Positions 1 through 7,754 of a stretch of 64,000 nt of DNA are shown in pieces; within the stretch, counting starts at the first letter, position 1; every line of letters begins with the position of its first letter. Below the pieces are notes generated by a model. The model was given only the letters and a program-made list of their open reading frames with translations, ran no database searches and was not told the origin of the DNA. A program made the translations under genes and the position numbers. The stretch covers positions 1-64,000 of the forward strand of contig NZ_JJOY01000026.1 in assembly GCF_000979455.1 (NCBI RefSeq), given 5' to 3'. Source of the DNA: Methanosarcina sp. 2.H.T.1A.6. GTDB lineage: Archaea > Halobacteriota > Methanosarcinia > Methanosarcinales > Methanosarcinaceae.

Positions 1-91
1 GAAAACTAATAAAGAAAATTAATAAAGAAAACTAATAAAGAAAATTAATAAAGAAAACTAATAAAGAAAATTAATAAAGAAAACTAATAAA
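1..91. repeat. 13-bp tandem repeat, 7 units
   Basis: Seven back-to-back units of GAAAAYTAATAAA run from the window edge to base 91, with the variable base alternating C and T so that the array also reads as a 26-bp unit. It lies just beyond the stop codon of the minus-strand protease gene. The left boundary is outside the window. Confidence 0.9.
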
Positions 92-141
92 ATAAACGGG
101 AAACCTGGATTCTGTTTCCCGGCTGTTGTTAAACTGCTTTT

Positions 142-2349
142 TCAATTTGCAGGCCCTTCGCGCCAGAGCCTTATAAGTTTCATGAGTCTGTCGTCCGTGA
201 GTTCTGCCCCTGAATATGGGATCGGAAGACTGTTCTTATAGATATGTATCGCTTCCTGAAGCTCTCCTGTGCTTATGTTTGTTCCTTCCTGAGAGGTCGA
301 ATTGTCCCAGGGGTTCCAGTCGCGGACTGTCCAGTTCCAGGTGCTTACAACCGTTTCGCTTCCTGTTACAGCGCGGGCGGCAACAGTATAAATTCCGGGG
401 GAGGGAGCACTGTTGGAATAGGAACTGCTTTTAACACCGGATTCAGAATGCTTTACCACTCCGTTAAGGTACCAGTTTACAGTACTGTTATGGTTTGTGC
501 TGATACTGAACTCTTGCTGATCTCCTTCATAGGTCGTGATATTTCCCCCCGGGTTTGCAGAGAGAATTGAGAGCTGGGTCACTGTTATGTAATTGCTCTT
601 TGTCTCAGAGTCGAGTCCTTTCCTGTTGCTGACATTCAGAGATACAGTATAATTTCCGTATGAGGTATAGGTGTAGACCGGGTTACGGGCTGTTGAGTCC
701 ATAATTCCGTCCCCGTTAAAGTCCCATTCCCAGGAAAAGGCATTTTTCGAGAGGTCAGTGAACTGGACTGTGAGAGGAGAAACCCAGCTGGTGACATTTG
801 AAGAGAATTCGGCTTCTGGGAGCGCGTCAACAGTTGTGAAAGCTTTTATGCAAAGGTTTGTTTCTGAAAATTTGGATATTGATATTAGGTCTTGCCAGCT
901 GTTTCCATCCTGACTTATATAGCTTTCTCCGGGGTTTGCCTGTGCTTTACTGCTGTAACTGTCAAGAGGTATCTCAATTGCAAGAAGGTATGGATCGGAA
1001 GGATTGCTGAACTTTATAACCACTGAAAATTTTTCCCCGGAAGTCAGGCTTACTGGCGAATTCAGCAGGTGGGTATGATATCCAGGCATCGGGCATACAC
1101 CGTTTTCTTTTACAACAAAATTCTTTTCCGAATTAACGGGGCCAGTTGTCGGGTTTTTATAAACGTATATCTCATAAGCCGTATCAAGATCCTTAGTATA
1201 GAATCCTATAGCCTCCAGTTTTTCGTCCCCTCCCGAAGAAAATACATTGCCCCCCCAGGCAGTTGAATAATCAGGATACCCCAGTGAGTTTATCCATCCG
1301 AGTGGGTCATACTGGTAAATGCAGTCAAAGTTGTCCTTTTCTGCAGCTGTAAACACTGCGTTTTCGTTGTATCCGAGCCTGGTGTCATAATAGGAAATAT
1401 AGAAGTATCCTTCTTCCCCAAAGGTTTCTCCCCAGCTGTTCTTTATAATAAAAGCCCCGTCCCCGGGAGGGACCTGTTTGAACATATTCCTGTCAAAAGA
1501 ATCGTTCCAGCCTACGATAGTTATTGCATGGTTGACTTTACTTGAATCTGTGTATAGATATGCATGGTTATTTTCCTGGTAATAGGCCGAGCTCCAGCAC
1601 ATTGTGGAGTACACGGCTCCGTAATCCATAAGTGCCTTTTTGATCCACTCATTGTCCAGAGGCTCCTTTCTATTGGGAAGTAAAAGCACTTCCTGGATAT
1701 GTTTTTGCACGGGAAGTCCTGTAGGGGAGTAGATAGAAGTTTCACTAAAAGGATCTGCAGATTCGTTTATGGGTCCGCTCCATCGGGTAAGATACGCCAT
1801 AGATATGAGTGCATTTCCGCCGTTAGCAGAAGTAAGGTCAAAACCGTCGGAATAATATTTTGTAACAAGGTTTTTCATGTTATTTTCGGAAAAGTCTCGA
1901 GTTTTTCCTTCTGTCACCAGGATGTAAGATTCAAGGGACGCAATGCTCGAAAAGGCCCAGCAGCTTCCGGTATTTCCCTGGTTCTTCACAGAGGTGACCT
2001 TTCCTTCCTCCCGCAGGTCATATGTTGCAGGAAGTTCCGGGCCTGATACTCTAAACAAAAGCTTTTCCACAGGCCTTGAGTGCCCTGAGATGTTTACCGG
2101 AGAGGGTATATATCCAGTACCTGAAATGTGGCCGTAATCAGAAGACGAGATGGGTTCAACCGGATCTGACCGCCCGGGCTCCAGAAACTCGGGGTTCAGA
2201 GGAGCCATTTCAATCGCAGGTTCTGAAATGGATTTATTGTTCAGGGGCAGATCTAAGTTTTCGACACTTCCGGCGGCAAAGTTCGGGATGCCGGATAAGC
2301 ACGAAAATAAGATTGTAAATGTAAGCAGGAGGGAATTTATTTTCTTCAA
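142..2349 (-). CDS. Secreted C1 (papain-type) cysteine protease with PKD domain
   Basis: A 735-residue secreted protein. It opens with a signal peptide (residues 1 to about 26). The papain catalytic set is visible: Gln124 and Cys130 in NQGNTGSCWAFS, His274 in VNHAITIVGW and Asn304 in IIKNSWG. After the catalytic domain (about 105-335) there is a beta-rich segment of the kind seen in archaeal C1 proteases with a lectin-like domain. A PKD domain follows (about 545-630, with SWEWDFNGDG and YTYTSYGNYTVSL), then an Ig-like segment with several N-glycosylation sequons. The start is TTG at 2349, directly before the signal peptide, with GAGGCCGAG upstream. The likely role is cleavage of proteins at the cell surface. 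It stands alone, and the catalytic residues look intact. Confidence 0.9.
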   Translation of the reverse strand: MKKINSLLLTFTILFSCLSGIPNFAAGSVENLDLPLNNKSISEPAIEMAPLNPEFLEPGRSDPVEPISSSDYGHISGTGYIPSPVNISGHSRPVEKLLFRVSGPELPATYDLREEGKVTSVKNQGNTGSCWAFSSIASLESYILVTEGKTRDFSENNMKNLVTKYYSDGFDLTSANGGNALISMAYLTRWSGPINESADPFSETSIYSPTGLPVQKHIQEVLLLPNRKEPLDNEWIKKALMDYGAVYSTMCWSSAYYQENNHAYLYTDSSKVNHAITIVGWNDSFDRNMFKQVPPGDGAFIIKNSWGETFGEEGYFYISYYDTRLGYNENAVFTAAEKDNFDCIYQYDPLGWINSLGYPDYSTAWGGNVFSSGGDEKLEAIGFYTKDLDTAYEIYVYKNPTTGPVNSEKNFVVKENGVCPMPGYHTHLLNSPVSLTSGEKFSVVIKFSNPSDPYLLAIEIPLDSYSSKAQANPGESYISQDGNSWQDLISISKFSETNLCIKAFTTVDALPEAEFSSNVTSWVSPLTVQFTDLSKNAFSWEWDFNGDGIMDSTARNPVYTYTSYGNYTVSLNVSNRKGLDSETKSNYITVTQLSILSANPGGNITTYEGDQQEFSISTNHNSTVNWYLNGVVKHSESGVKSSSYSNSAPSPGIYTVAARAVTGSETVVSTWNWTVRDWNPWDNSTSQEGTNISTGELQEAIHIYKNSLPIPYSGAELTDDRLMKLIRLWREGPAN

Positions 2350-2975
2350 GAATTCTCGGCCTCGGGTAGGATCAATTTTTGGTTAACTGACAAGATAGTA
2401 CAGAGTAACTGGTACGCTGGGATTTTTCTGGATTCAAATCTCCGGACTATATACAAATCGTAAGCGGATCTTCAACGATCATCAGTGTAATTAATATTCA
2501 TCAGTAAATCACTCTTTAATAAAATTCCAGGGGGTTAATTTATGAAATTTAGATATAAGTTCGTTCCTAACTTTGTATATTTATTACTTGACTACTCAAG
2601 TTATTTGCGTAGGTAATATCCCCTTAACATGAATGTGTATCTTAAAATTAGGTTCTAAAGGCTGGGTATTTTCTCTTTTGTTCAAAGTAAATAAGTTTGC
2701 AGACGTATAAATATTTATTGAAAGTGAAAATAAAACTTTTAAAAAAAACTGAAATTTGTTATTGTCATAGTTTTTATTCTTTAAAAAATATATTTTCTCT
2801 GTGTAGGGGTGGAAATAAGTTAATTTGTCGATATTGTTGCCGTCTTTCTTCTTATTATTTAACACTCAATACGGATCTGTTTCGAATCTGTTTCTAATGA
2901 GTGGGTCCCAATAGAAAGAAACATTAAGTTTGCTTTTCCATATCTTTACAGGGCATACTTACAGGGGGTAAAATC
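2350..2975. other. AT-rich intergenic region
   Basis: There is no convincing gene here. A TATA-like stretch near 2450-2462, read on the minus strand (TTTGTATATAG), could serve the protease gene. Short open frames in this stretch are low-complexity, lack ribosome binding sites and resemble nothing I know. Confidence 0.5.
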
Positions 2976-3245
2976 CTGCTTTCGGAAACACTTGCAGACC
3001 TTAAGAATACCAGCCAGAAAGACATTGATAAGGAAATCCTGAGAGCCGCAATGATCGCAGAACTGGATGCTGTCAACGTCTACGAACAGATGGCAAACCT
3101 GACAAAAAACGAGGAGATTAGAAAAGTTCTTTTAGACATCGCCAGGGAAGAAAAGATCCATGTAGCCATGTTTGAGACCGTACTGCTGCAAACTGACGAG
3201 GAGTTTTTGCAAGTCTATGTAGACTACGCTCTGGCGAAAAGGTGA
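2976..3245 (+). CDS. Ferritin-like protein (encapsulin-cargo type), apparent CTG start
   Basis: A small four-helix ferritin-like protein of about 89 residues. The diiron half-site pattern is present: IAELDAVNVYEQM followed by EEKIH. It closely matches the paralogue at 18909-19193 over LKN...DKEILRA..IAELDAVN.YEQMA. The conserved N-terminal helix lies upstream of the first ATG (3051), so that ATG cannot be the true start. Residue-for-residue alignment puts the paralogue's TTG opposite CTG at 2976, and GGGGG at 2964-2968 is 7 nt before it, about the spacing seen in the paralogue (6 nt). I therefore place the start at CTG. The C-terminus differs from the paralogue after residue 70. Such proteins resemble the ferritin-like domain of archaeal encapsulins, but no shell gene is present here. 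A decaying duplicate is the alternative. Confidence 0.7.
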   Translation: MLSETLADLKNTSQKDIDKEILRAAMIAELDAVNVYEQMANLTKNEEIRKVLLDIAREEKIHVAMFETVLLQTDEEFLQVYVDYALAKR

Positions 3246-3425
3246 ATGGGAGTCTGAATTCCATCTGGGAATTCATTTTTATTTTTATTTTCTGTTTCCA
3301 GTTTTCCCACATTAATCCTTCCACGTATTTTTTCCCCAATGTTCTTTCCAGTATATTTTCCTGAATCAATTCTTCCCACATTAATCCTTTATACTCCTCA
3401 ACACCATATTTTCTATTGATCTTCC

Positions 3426-3884
3426 ATGCTTGAGGAATATGCGAAGAAGAGAGATTTTGAAAAGACCTCCGAACCTCCAGCTAATGGTTTAGAAAAAAGT
3501 TTCGATAAACCTGTTTTTGTGGTCCAGCGCCATGATGCAACCAACCTTCATTATGATTTTCGCCTGGAGATGGATGGGGTCTTGAAAAGCTGGGCAGTCC
3601 CTAAGGAGCCGCCTAAAAATGCCGGTACCAAAAGACTTGCTATCCAGACTGAAGACCATCCGCTCGAATACGCCAATTTTGAGGGAGAAATCCCTGAAGG
3701 AGAGTACGGAGCTGGCAAGGTTGAGATCTGGGATAAGGGTACTTTTGAGCTTCTGAAGCGTAACGAGAAAGAAATTGTTGTAATGCTTCATGGGGAAGAG
3801 CTAGAAGGGGATTATGTACTGATAAGGACAAAGTACGGAAAAGAGGACAAAGGATGGCTTTTTTTCAAGAAAAAAGCTGATTGA
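3426..3884 (+). CDS. Stand-alone LigD-type 3'-phosphoesterase
   Basis: A 152-residue protein matching the 3'-phosphoesterase domain that in bacteria is fused to DNA ligase D. It trims 3'-phosphate or 3'-ribonucleotide ends during end repair. The metal-site motif RHDATNLHYDFRLE is complete (two His, Asp, Arg), and DHPLEY supplies the further conserved His. GEIPEGEYGAGKVEIWD and GWLFFKK follow the usual order of this domain. There is no ligase or polymerase domain in the protein and neither partner is adjacent, so it would act in trans. The ATG at 3426 has no clear ribosome binding site, but the domain begins about 30 residues later, so it is a reasonable start. The next 235 bases are AT-rich with degenerate GGTAA-type repeats. 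Confidence 0.9.
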   Translation: MLEEYAKKRDFEKTSEPPANGLEKSFDKPVFVVQRHDATNLHYDFRLEMDGVLKSWAVPKEPPKNAGTKRLAIQTEDHPLEYANFEGEIPEGEYGAGKVEIWDKGTFELLKRNEKEIVVMLHGEELEGDYVLIRTKYGKEDKGWLFFKKKAD

Positions 3885-4119
3885 AGAGTTATTGGCAGCA
3901 GGATTTTTTGGTCAACTGAAAGGTAAACCGACAAAGTTATTGAAGGGTAACAGGAAAAAGTGTTAAAGAATAATTGGTAAAAGGTATTGAAGGAAAGAAA
4001 AATTGTAAAACTTTTTGAAGGGAAACTGGTAAAAGGGGTGAAGGTTTTTGTCGCCAGGTGCCCTGCTCAAAATTATGCTTCTAATTGTGCCTTTTGATAC
4101 ACAATGAGGGAGTGATTTT

Positions 4120-4491
4120 ATGGGAACGGTTACGGAAGAGAGGGTGAAAGTAAGAATTATTGAGACTGCAGGAAGCAATTGCTGTGTTGCAGCCTGTGAT
4201 GGGCAGAAGGTGCATGACAGGATTGCAGATGATTTCCGCAAAAACCGGAAGGTTGAGCTCTCTTTTGCAGAGACTGACGAACTTACGCCTGCCTTTCTGA
4301 ATGCGGCTGTGGGGCAGCTTTACGGGACTTTTCCGGCTGACCTGATCGAAAAAGCCCTTTATTTTACGGATCTTGACCCTGAAGATGAGGCTATCCTCAA
4401 GAGGGTCATGGAAAGGGCAAAAAGCTATTTTGAACATGCATATTCCTGCAGAAAGGCGCTCAGGGATGTGATCGGAGGTGAAGATGCATAA
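4120..4491 (+). CDS. STAS-like DUF4325 domain protein
   Basis: A 123-residue protein with the pattern of the STAS-like DUF4325 family: a basic N-terminal strand, KVELSFAETDELTPAFLNAAVGQLY (given here by its ends, residues about 44-68), then a helical C-terminus. The segment V-E-L-S-F...T-P-A-F-L-N is the signature. GAGGGAGTGAT precedes the ATG. It overlaps the next gene, a PIN-domain nuclease, by 8 bases, so the two are very likely translated together. By analogy with small regulator/PIN pairs it may control or neutralise the PIN protein, but DUF4325 function is not established and this is inference. Confidence 0.75.
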   Translation: MGTVTEERVKVRIIETAGSNCCVAACDGQKVHDRIADDFRKNRKVELSFAETDELTPAFLNAAVGQLYGTFPADLIEKALYFTDLDPEDEAILKRVMERAKSYFEHAYSCRKALRDVIGGEDA

Positions 4492-5107
4492 GAGTGTCCA
4501 CCGCGCAGTAGTTTATCCGTTAAGGCGCAGTGTGAAGCTTCGCCCTTTAAAAGCCCTGCCTGTAAAGCCCAGCCCGGCTCCTGTCCATTCCACAGTGACT
4601 TATGATTATCCTGCAGAACAGAGTTATTTCTTTGACACCAACATCTGGCTCTATATTTATGGCCCTATAGGCTGGCCTGACCAGAAGTCAGCCAGATATT
4701 CCAGAGTTTTAAAAGAAATCCGGGATTCAAACGGCACGATCTATATAAACTGCATGATAATCTCGGAATTTATCAATGCCTTCTCAAGAATCGAGTTCAA
4801 ACAGCAGACCGATTATTCGAGGTTCAAGGAGTTTAGAAACTCGCTCAGCTTCCGTCCCATTGCCGAAGACATTGCTTCAAATGTCCGAAAAATCCTCCGA
4901 AATACCCTCGCCTGCGACCCTGACTTAAAAGTCATAGACCTGCCTGAAATCATGCACTTCTTTGAACAGGGAAAATACGACTTCAATGACCTCATCTTTG
5001 CAGAAATCTGCCGCACAAAGGGCATGGTTTTTGTAACCCATGACAAGGACTTCAGCGACATGGGAGTTGAGGTCCTGACCGCAAACGAGAAGCTGCTTCA
5101 CAGGTGA
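4484..5107 (+). CDS. PIN-domain protein (putative ribonuclease)
   Basis: A 207-residue PIN-domain protein. The acidic metal-binding residues are visible: FFDTNIWLY near residue 47, MIISEFIN about 40 residues later, and FNDLIFAE plus THDKDF in the C-terminal part. PIN domains are usually metal-dependent ribonucleases and often toxins. The N-terminal 40 residues are basic and proline-rich, an extension beyond the usual domain. The start is ATG 4484, because GGAGGTG ends 3 bases before it; a GTG six bases upstream lies inside that ribosome binding site. The gene overlaps the STAS-like gene, which suggests a two-gene module. Confidence 0.85.
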   Translation: MHKSVHRAVVYPLRRSVKLRPLKALPVKPSPAPVHSTVTYDYPAEQSYFFDTNIWLYIYGPIGWPDQKSARYSRVLKEIRDSNGTIYINCMIISEFINAFSRIEFKQQTDYSRFKEFRNSLSFRPIAEDIASNVRKILRNTLACDPDLKVIDLPEIMHFFEQGKYDFNDLIFAEICRTKGMVFVTHDKDFSDMGVEVLTANEKLLHR

Positions 5108-5111
5108 GCAA

Positions 5112-5262
5112 TTCTTCGATTTAGCTCATCAAGCGTCTTTGCCTGGTTAGAGATCCACTTCTATAATCTCGAGCCCTGGTGCTGGCTAAATATATTTTTC
5201 AAGCCATGGGCCTCCCTTTTTCAACGCCCGGCAGTAGCCTCCGATGACGAAGTAAACGGCTT
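5112..5262 (-). pseudogene. Decayed gene remnant
   Basis: Read on the minus strand, fragments look coding but are broken by stops and a frameshift. One frame gives DFMRKAVYFVIGGYCRAL and LKKGGPWLEKYI before a stop; a second frame gives NQAKTLDELNRRIAHL. The mixture of plausible protein text and stops suggests a degraded gene. I cannot name the family. Confidence 0.35.
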
Positions 5263-5325
5263 TTCTCATGAAATCAAAAAAGAATATAAATCATTCATCA
5301 GATCCTTCAAGTTCCTTCAATAATG

Positions 5326-5412
5326 ACTGCGGAATAAGGAATCATGTGGACTGTTAACAGATCGACTCTCTAATTTTAGTCAACGTTCCACCAAGATTTC
5401 TAATATATTTAA
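5326..5412 (+). promoter_or_regulatory. Shared upstream block of the secreted-protein array, copy 1
   Basis: About 85 bases, beginning near GGAATAAGGAATCATG and including CTGTTAACAGATC and TTTCTAATATATTTAAT, recur before all four array genes. The AATATATTTAAT part is TATA-like. In this copy the block ends about 148 bases before the start codon, whereas in copies 2-4 it ends about 24 bases before it. Confidence 0.65.
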
Positions 5413-5560
5413 TTATAATTATATTATCTGTCGCAAAGGTTTACACTTAATTTTTAGAACGAATCAAAAGCACACTGTCTTAGAAGATGTTGAAGAGATC
5501 CTCTCTTTTCGAAGTGTAATTCTTTGCGAGAATAATTACAGCTTACGGGGGATATGGTAT

Positions 5561-7054
5561 ATGAAAACTTATATGCTACTTATACTACTTGGCGTTTCGT
5601 TCATAATGTTAACGGGAACTGGCCTCGCACAGAATGAAACGTATGACGCGGAGGCTTTTCGACAGGCTTTAGAGCAGGACGGATTCACTGTACAGGACGG
5701 TGAGCTGGGATACTTTGATCTAATCAGATTATTAGAGGAAGGAGTATTGCCTTCTGCATATGGAAACAATCCCACAACTAAATATGTGGCATATTTTGTT
5801 CCAGCGGCATCTGGTCATGAAGTAGATGAACGGATTTCTAAATTAACAAGTACACTCGGGATGAGCGGGAATTCAACTCCATTCTGGAACCTTGGTCCTG
5901 ATGAAGCTGTTGTTTTCGTGGGAAGAACACCGCCCGAATGCAGATACTTCAGCTTTGATCATTACGTAATGCACAGGACAGTTGGGAACGAGAGGATGTG
6001 GCTCTTTTCCAACATAGCAGATACGGTGAACAACCTGGTTATCAAAACCGAAGGGACTCCAAATGGGTCGGACGGGAATCCTTTCAATCAAACCACAATA
6101 ATAATCATTACGGCTGACAGAGGTATTGATCAGCGCATCAGGGATGTTGCCCAGTCTGCAGGATATTCGGACGATATAATTAATACCCAGGTTCTTCCTT
6201 CAGTCATGTTGAACATGGGTCTGGAGAATACCTCCGATACATTTGCCGCATTTGTCCGCCCAGCCTTATTCAATGACACACAGGCAGGTGATGATTACAT
6301 TAATAATACACCTGCAGCTGTTTTCCGGATTACTCCCAACAACACTACGGAACTGGATCCGTATGATTATCCGGAGTTAAGAGTCCGTGGAACCGGGCAA
6401 ACAGAGTTTGACCTTATGGATGATCTCGAAGAGCTAAAGCTTGCGATTCTTGACAAATATAATGAGTCGAATGCAACAGAGCTTCCGACAAGTCAGGCAG
6501 TTCCTTTTGGGAGTGATGCCATTCAGAGAGGAATCAACGGCGTAGGTCCTAACAACGATGCAGCCTACCTGTGGACAGCAAACCAGACTGCCTCTTCACC
6601 AACACCTCCTTTCTTTAACACTTCTGAGTACTATCCTTTCCTGCGAGACCCGGCAATTACTCTGGGTAATGACACCAATGAGTTCATAATTGTCTATGGA
6701 GTTAACCACGTAGCCACAGGAAAGGCGACGTACTCGAACTTCGCAATATACGGAGCTGATGTGTGGAACGGTGTTAGAGCAATCACAGACGCAGATTTCA
6801 GCGGGTCTGCTGAGGAATATCTCCCTGACAATCCCAATGCGAAATACCTTTATGTCTATAAACTCGCAAGGAACTGCAGCGAAGGTGATCAATACTGCTA
6901 TGAGGTTCCCTCCGGTGTGGGAGTTCACGGCATAGAGCCGGATCAACCTCTTTTTGTTGCCTGGAGGGCCTACATGGAAAACTCTACAAAAACCGGGCCA
7001 GCCTACTCAGAGATCGTGTACGACCGGGCTATAAAGTTCGACCCAATGAGTTAA
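5561..7054 (+). CDS. Secreted protein of unknown function, array member 1
   Basis: A 497-residue protein with an N-terminal signal peptide (hydrophobic residues 4-22, cleavage expected near LTGTGLA/QNET). I do not recognise the family. Many N-X-S/T sequons fit an exported glycoprotein. Regions conserved in all four copies include VVFVGRTPPECRYFS, TEFDLMDDLEEL, IVYGVNH.ATGKATYS, DADFSGSAEEYLPDNPNAKY, LARNCSE..QYCYEV and SEIVYDRAIKFDP. The protein keeps three conserved cysteines, one in PPECRYF and two in CSE..QYC. GGGGGA lies 9 bases before the ATG. It lacks the ANETAQ insertion seen after the signal peptide in members 2 and 3. It is the only member with a long stretch (about 148 bases) between the shared upstream block and the start codon, so it may be controlled differently. 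Presumably it acts outside the cell. Confidence 0.85.
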   Translation: MKTYMLLILLGVSFIMLTGTGLAQNETYDAEAFRQALEQDGFTVQDGELGYFDLIRLLEEGVLPSAYGNNPTTKYVAYFVPAASGHEVDERISKLTSTLGMSGNSTPFWNLGPDEAVVFVGRTPPECRYFSFDHYVMHRTVGNERMWLFSNIADTVNNLVIKTEGTPNGSDGNPFNQTTIIIITADRGIDQRIRDVAQSAGYSDDIINTQVLPSVMLNMGLENTSDTFAAFVRPALFNDTQAGDDYINNTPAAVFRITPNNTTELDPYDYPELRVRGTGQTEFDLMDDLEELKLAILDKYNESNATELPTSQAVPFGSDAIQRGINGVGPNNDAAYLWTANQTASSPTPPFFNTSEYYPFLRDPAITLGNDTNEFIIVYGVNHVATGKATYSNFAIYGADVWNGVRAITDADFSGSAEEYLPDNPNAKYLYVYKLARNCSEGDQYCYEVPSGVGVHGIEPDQPLFVAWRAYMENSTKTGPAYSEIVYDRAIKFDPMS

Positions 7055-7097
7055 GGTAAAATTAGACAAAGAGAATGGGACGTTAAGGTAAATTCAA

Positions 7098-7162
7098 GCT
7101 CTGGCTGATATGTGTTACCTGCAAACACATATCTTCATTTTTTAGATCTACAAAGCCGGAGC
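7098..7162 (+). terminator. Two-part 3' stem structure, copy 1
   Basis: An inner hairpin pairs GATATGTGTT (7107-7116) with AACACATATC (7124-7133) and is followed by TTCATTTTTT. An outer stem pairs GCTCTGGC (7098-7105) with GCCGGAGC (7155-7162), with one G-T pair. The same layout follows all four array genes. It could be a terminator or a 3'-end stability structure. Confidence 0.7.
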
Positions 7163-7483
7163 CGTACTTTATTTTTGTCTATTACGGTTTTGCCTCCCGA
7201 ATAAAGAGAGGTGGGGCTGGAACGATAGTCTTTGTTGCTTACTGGGCGAGGGCTACCAGATCCACAAAACTCCTCCAATATCTTTTTGGTATTGGGGACG
7301 TTGCAAAATAAATTTTGTTATTTAGAATGGTTCTAATGAAAAATTTTCAAGTTCTAGCTTTTTTCAGGGTTACATTTGCTAAAATTCAGAATTTTCAGCT
7401 TCTTCGCATATTTTTCAGCTTCTTGCACACCTTTCAGCTTCTTCGTATTTTTTCAGCTTCTTTGCAGACTTCACGGGAAAGGC

Positions 7484-7502
7484 CGCTCTCCTGCGTCGAG
7501 CG
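7484..7502. repeat. Dispersed CGCTC...GAGCG element, copy 1
   Basis: CGCTCTCCTGCGTCGAGCG, a 5-bp stem with a 9-base loop, lies in the spacer after array gene 1. It recurs after each array gene and once more, in reverse orientation, at 46233-46251. The flanking spacer (aligned with TTTTCAG and CACGGGAAAGGC) is also shared between array copies. Function unknown. Confidence 0.7.
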
Positions 7503-7646
7503 GGAAGCTACCCGGGATCTTTGAAAGCAGTATAGTACAGCCGGCTGTTGGGAGTATAACATGAAAAATGAGTTTTAAAGTTTTGTTATACGTTTTGGGT
7601 ATTTCTGTGATATTATTTTTACAAAGTGTGGTTAGTCAAAACAGGA

Positions 7647-7731
7647 TGGAGTAAGGGATTATGCAGACTGTTAACAGATCAACTATCCAAGTTTAGTTAA
7701 TGTCCTGACAAGGTTTCTAATATATTTAATG
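7647..7731 (+). promoter_or_regulatory. Shared upstream block, copy 2
   Basis: The same block as at 5326-5412, with CTGTTAACAGATCAAC and TTTCTAATATATTTAATG, here ending about 24 bases before the ATG of array gene 2. The 65 bases before it (GTTTTGTTATAC...TATTTCTGTG) are also shared with copies 3 and 4. Confidence 0.65.
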
Positions 7732-7754
7732 AAAAATTAACCTGGGGGTTATAT

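Noticed and set aside
2596-2865. 89-residue minus-strand frame
   Set aside because: Lys/Asn/Phe-rich translation of AT-rich spacer with no start signal.
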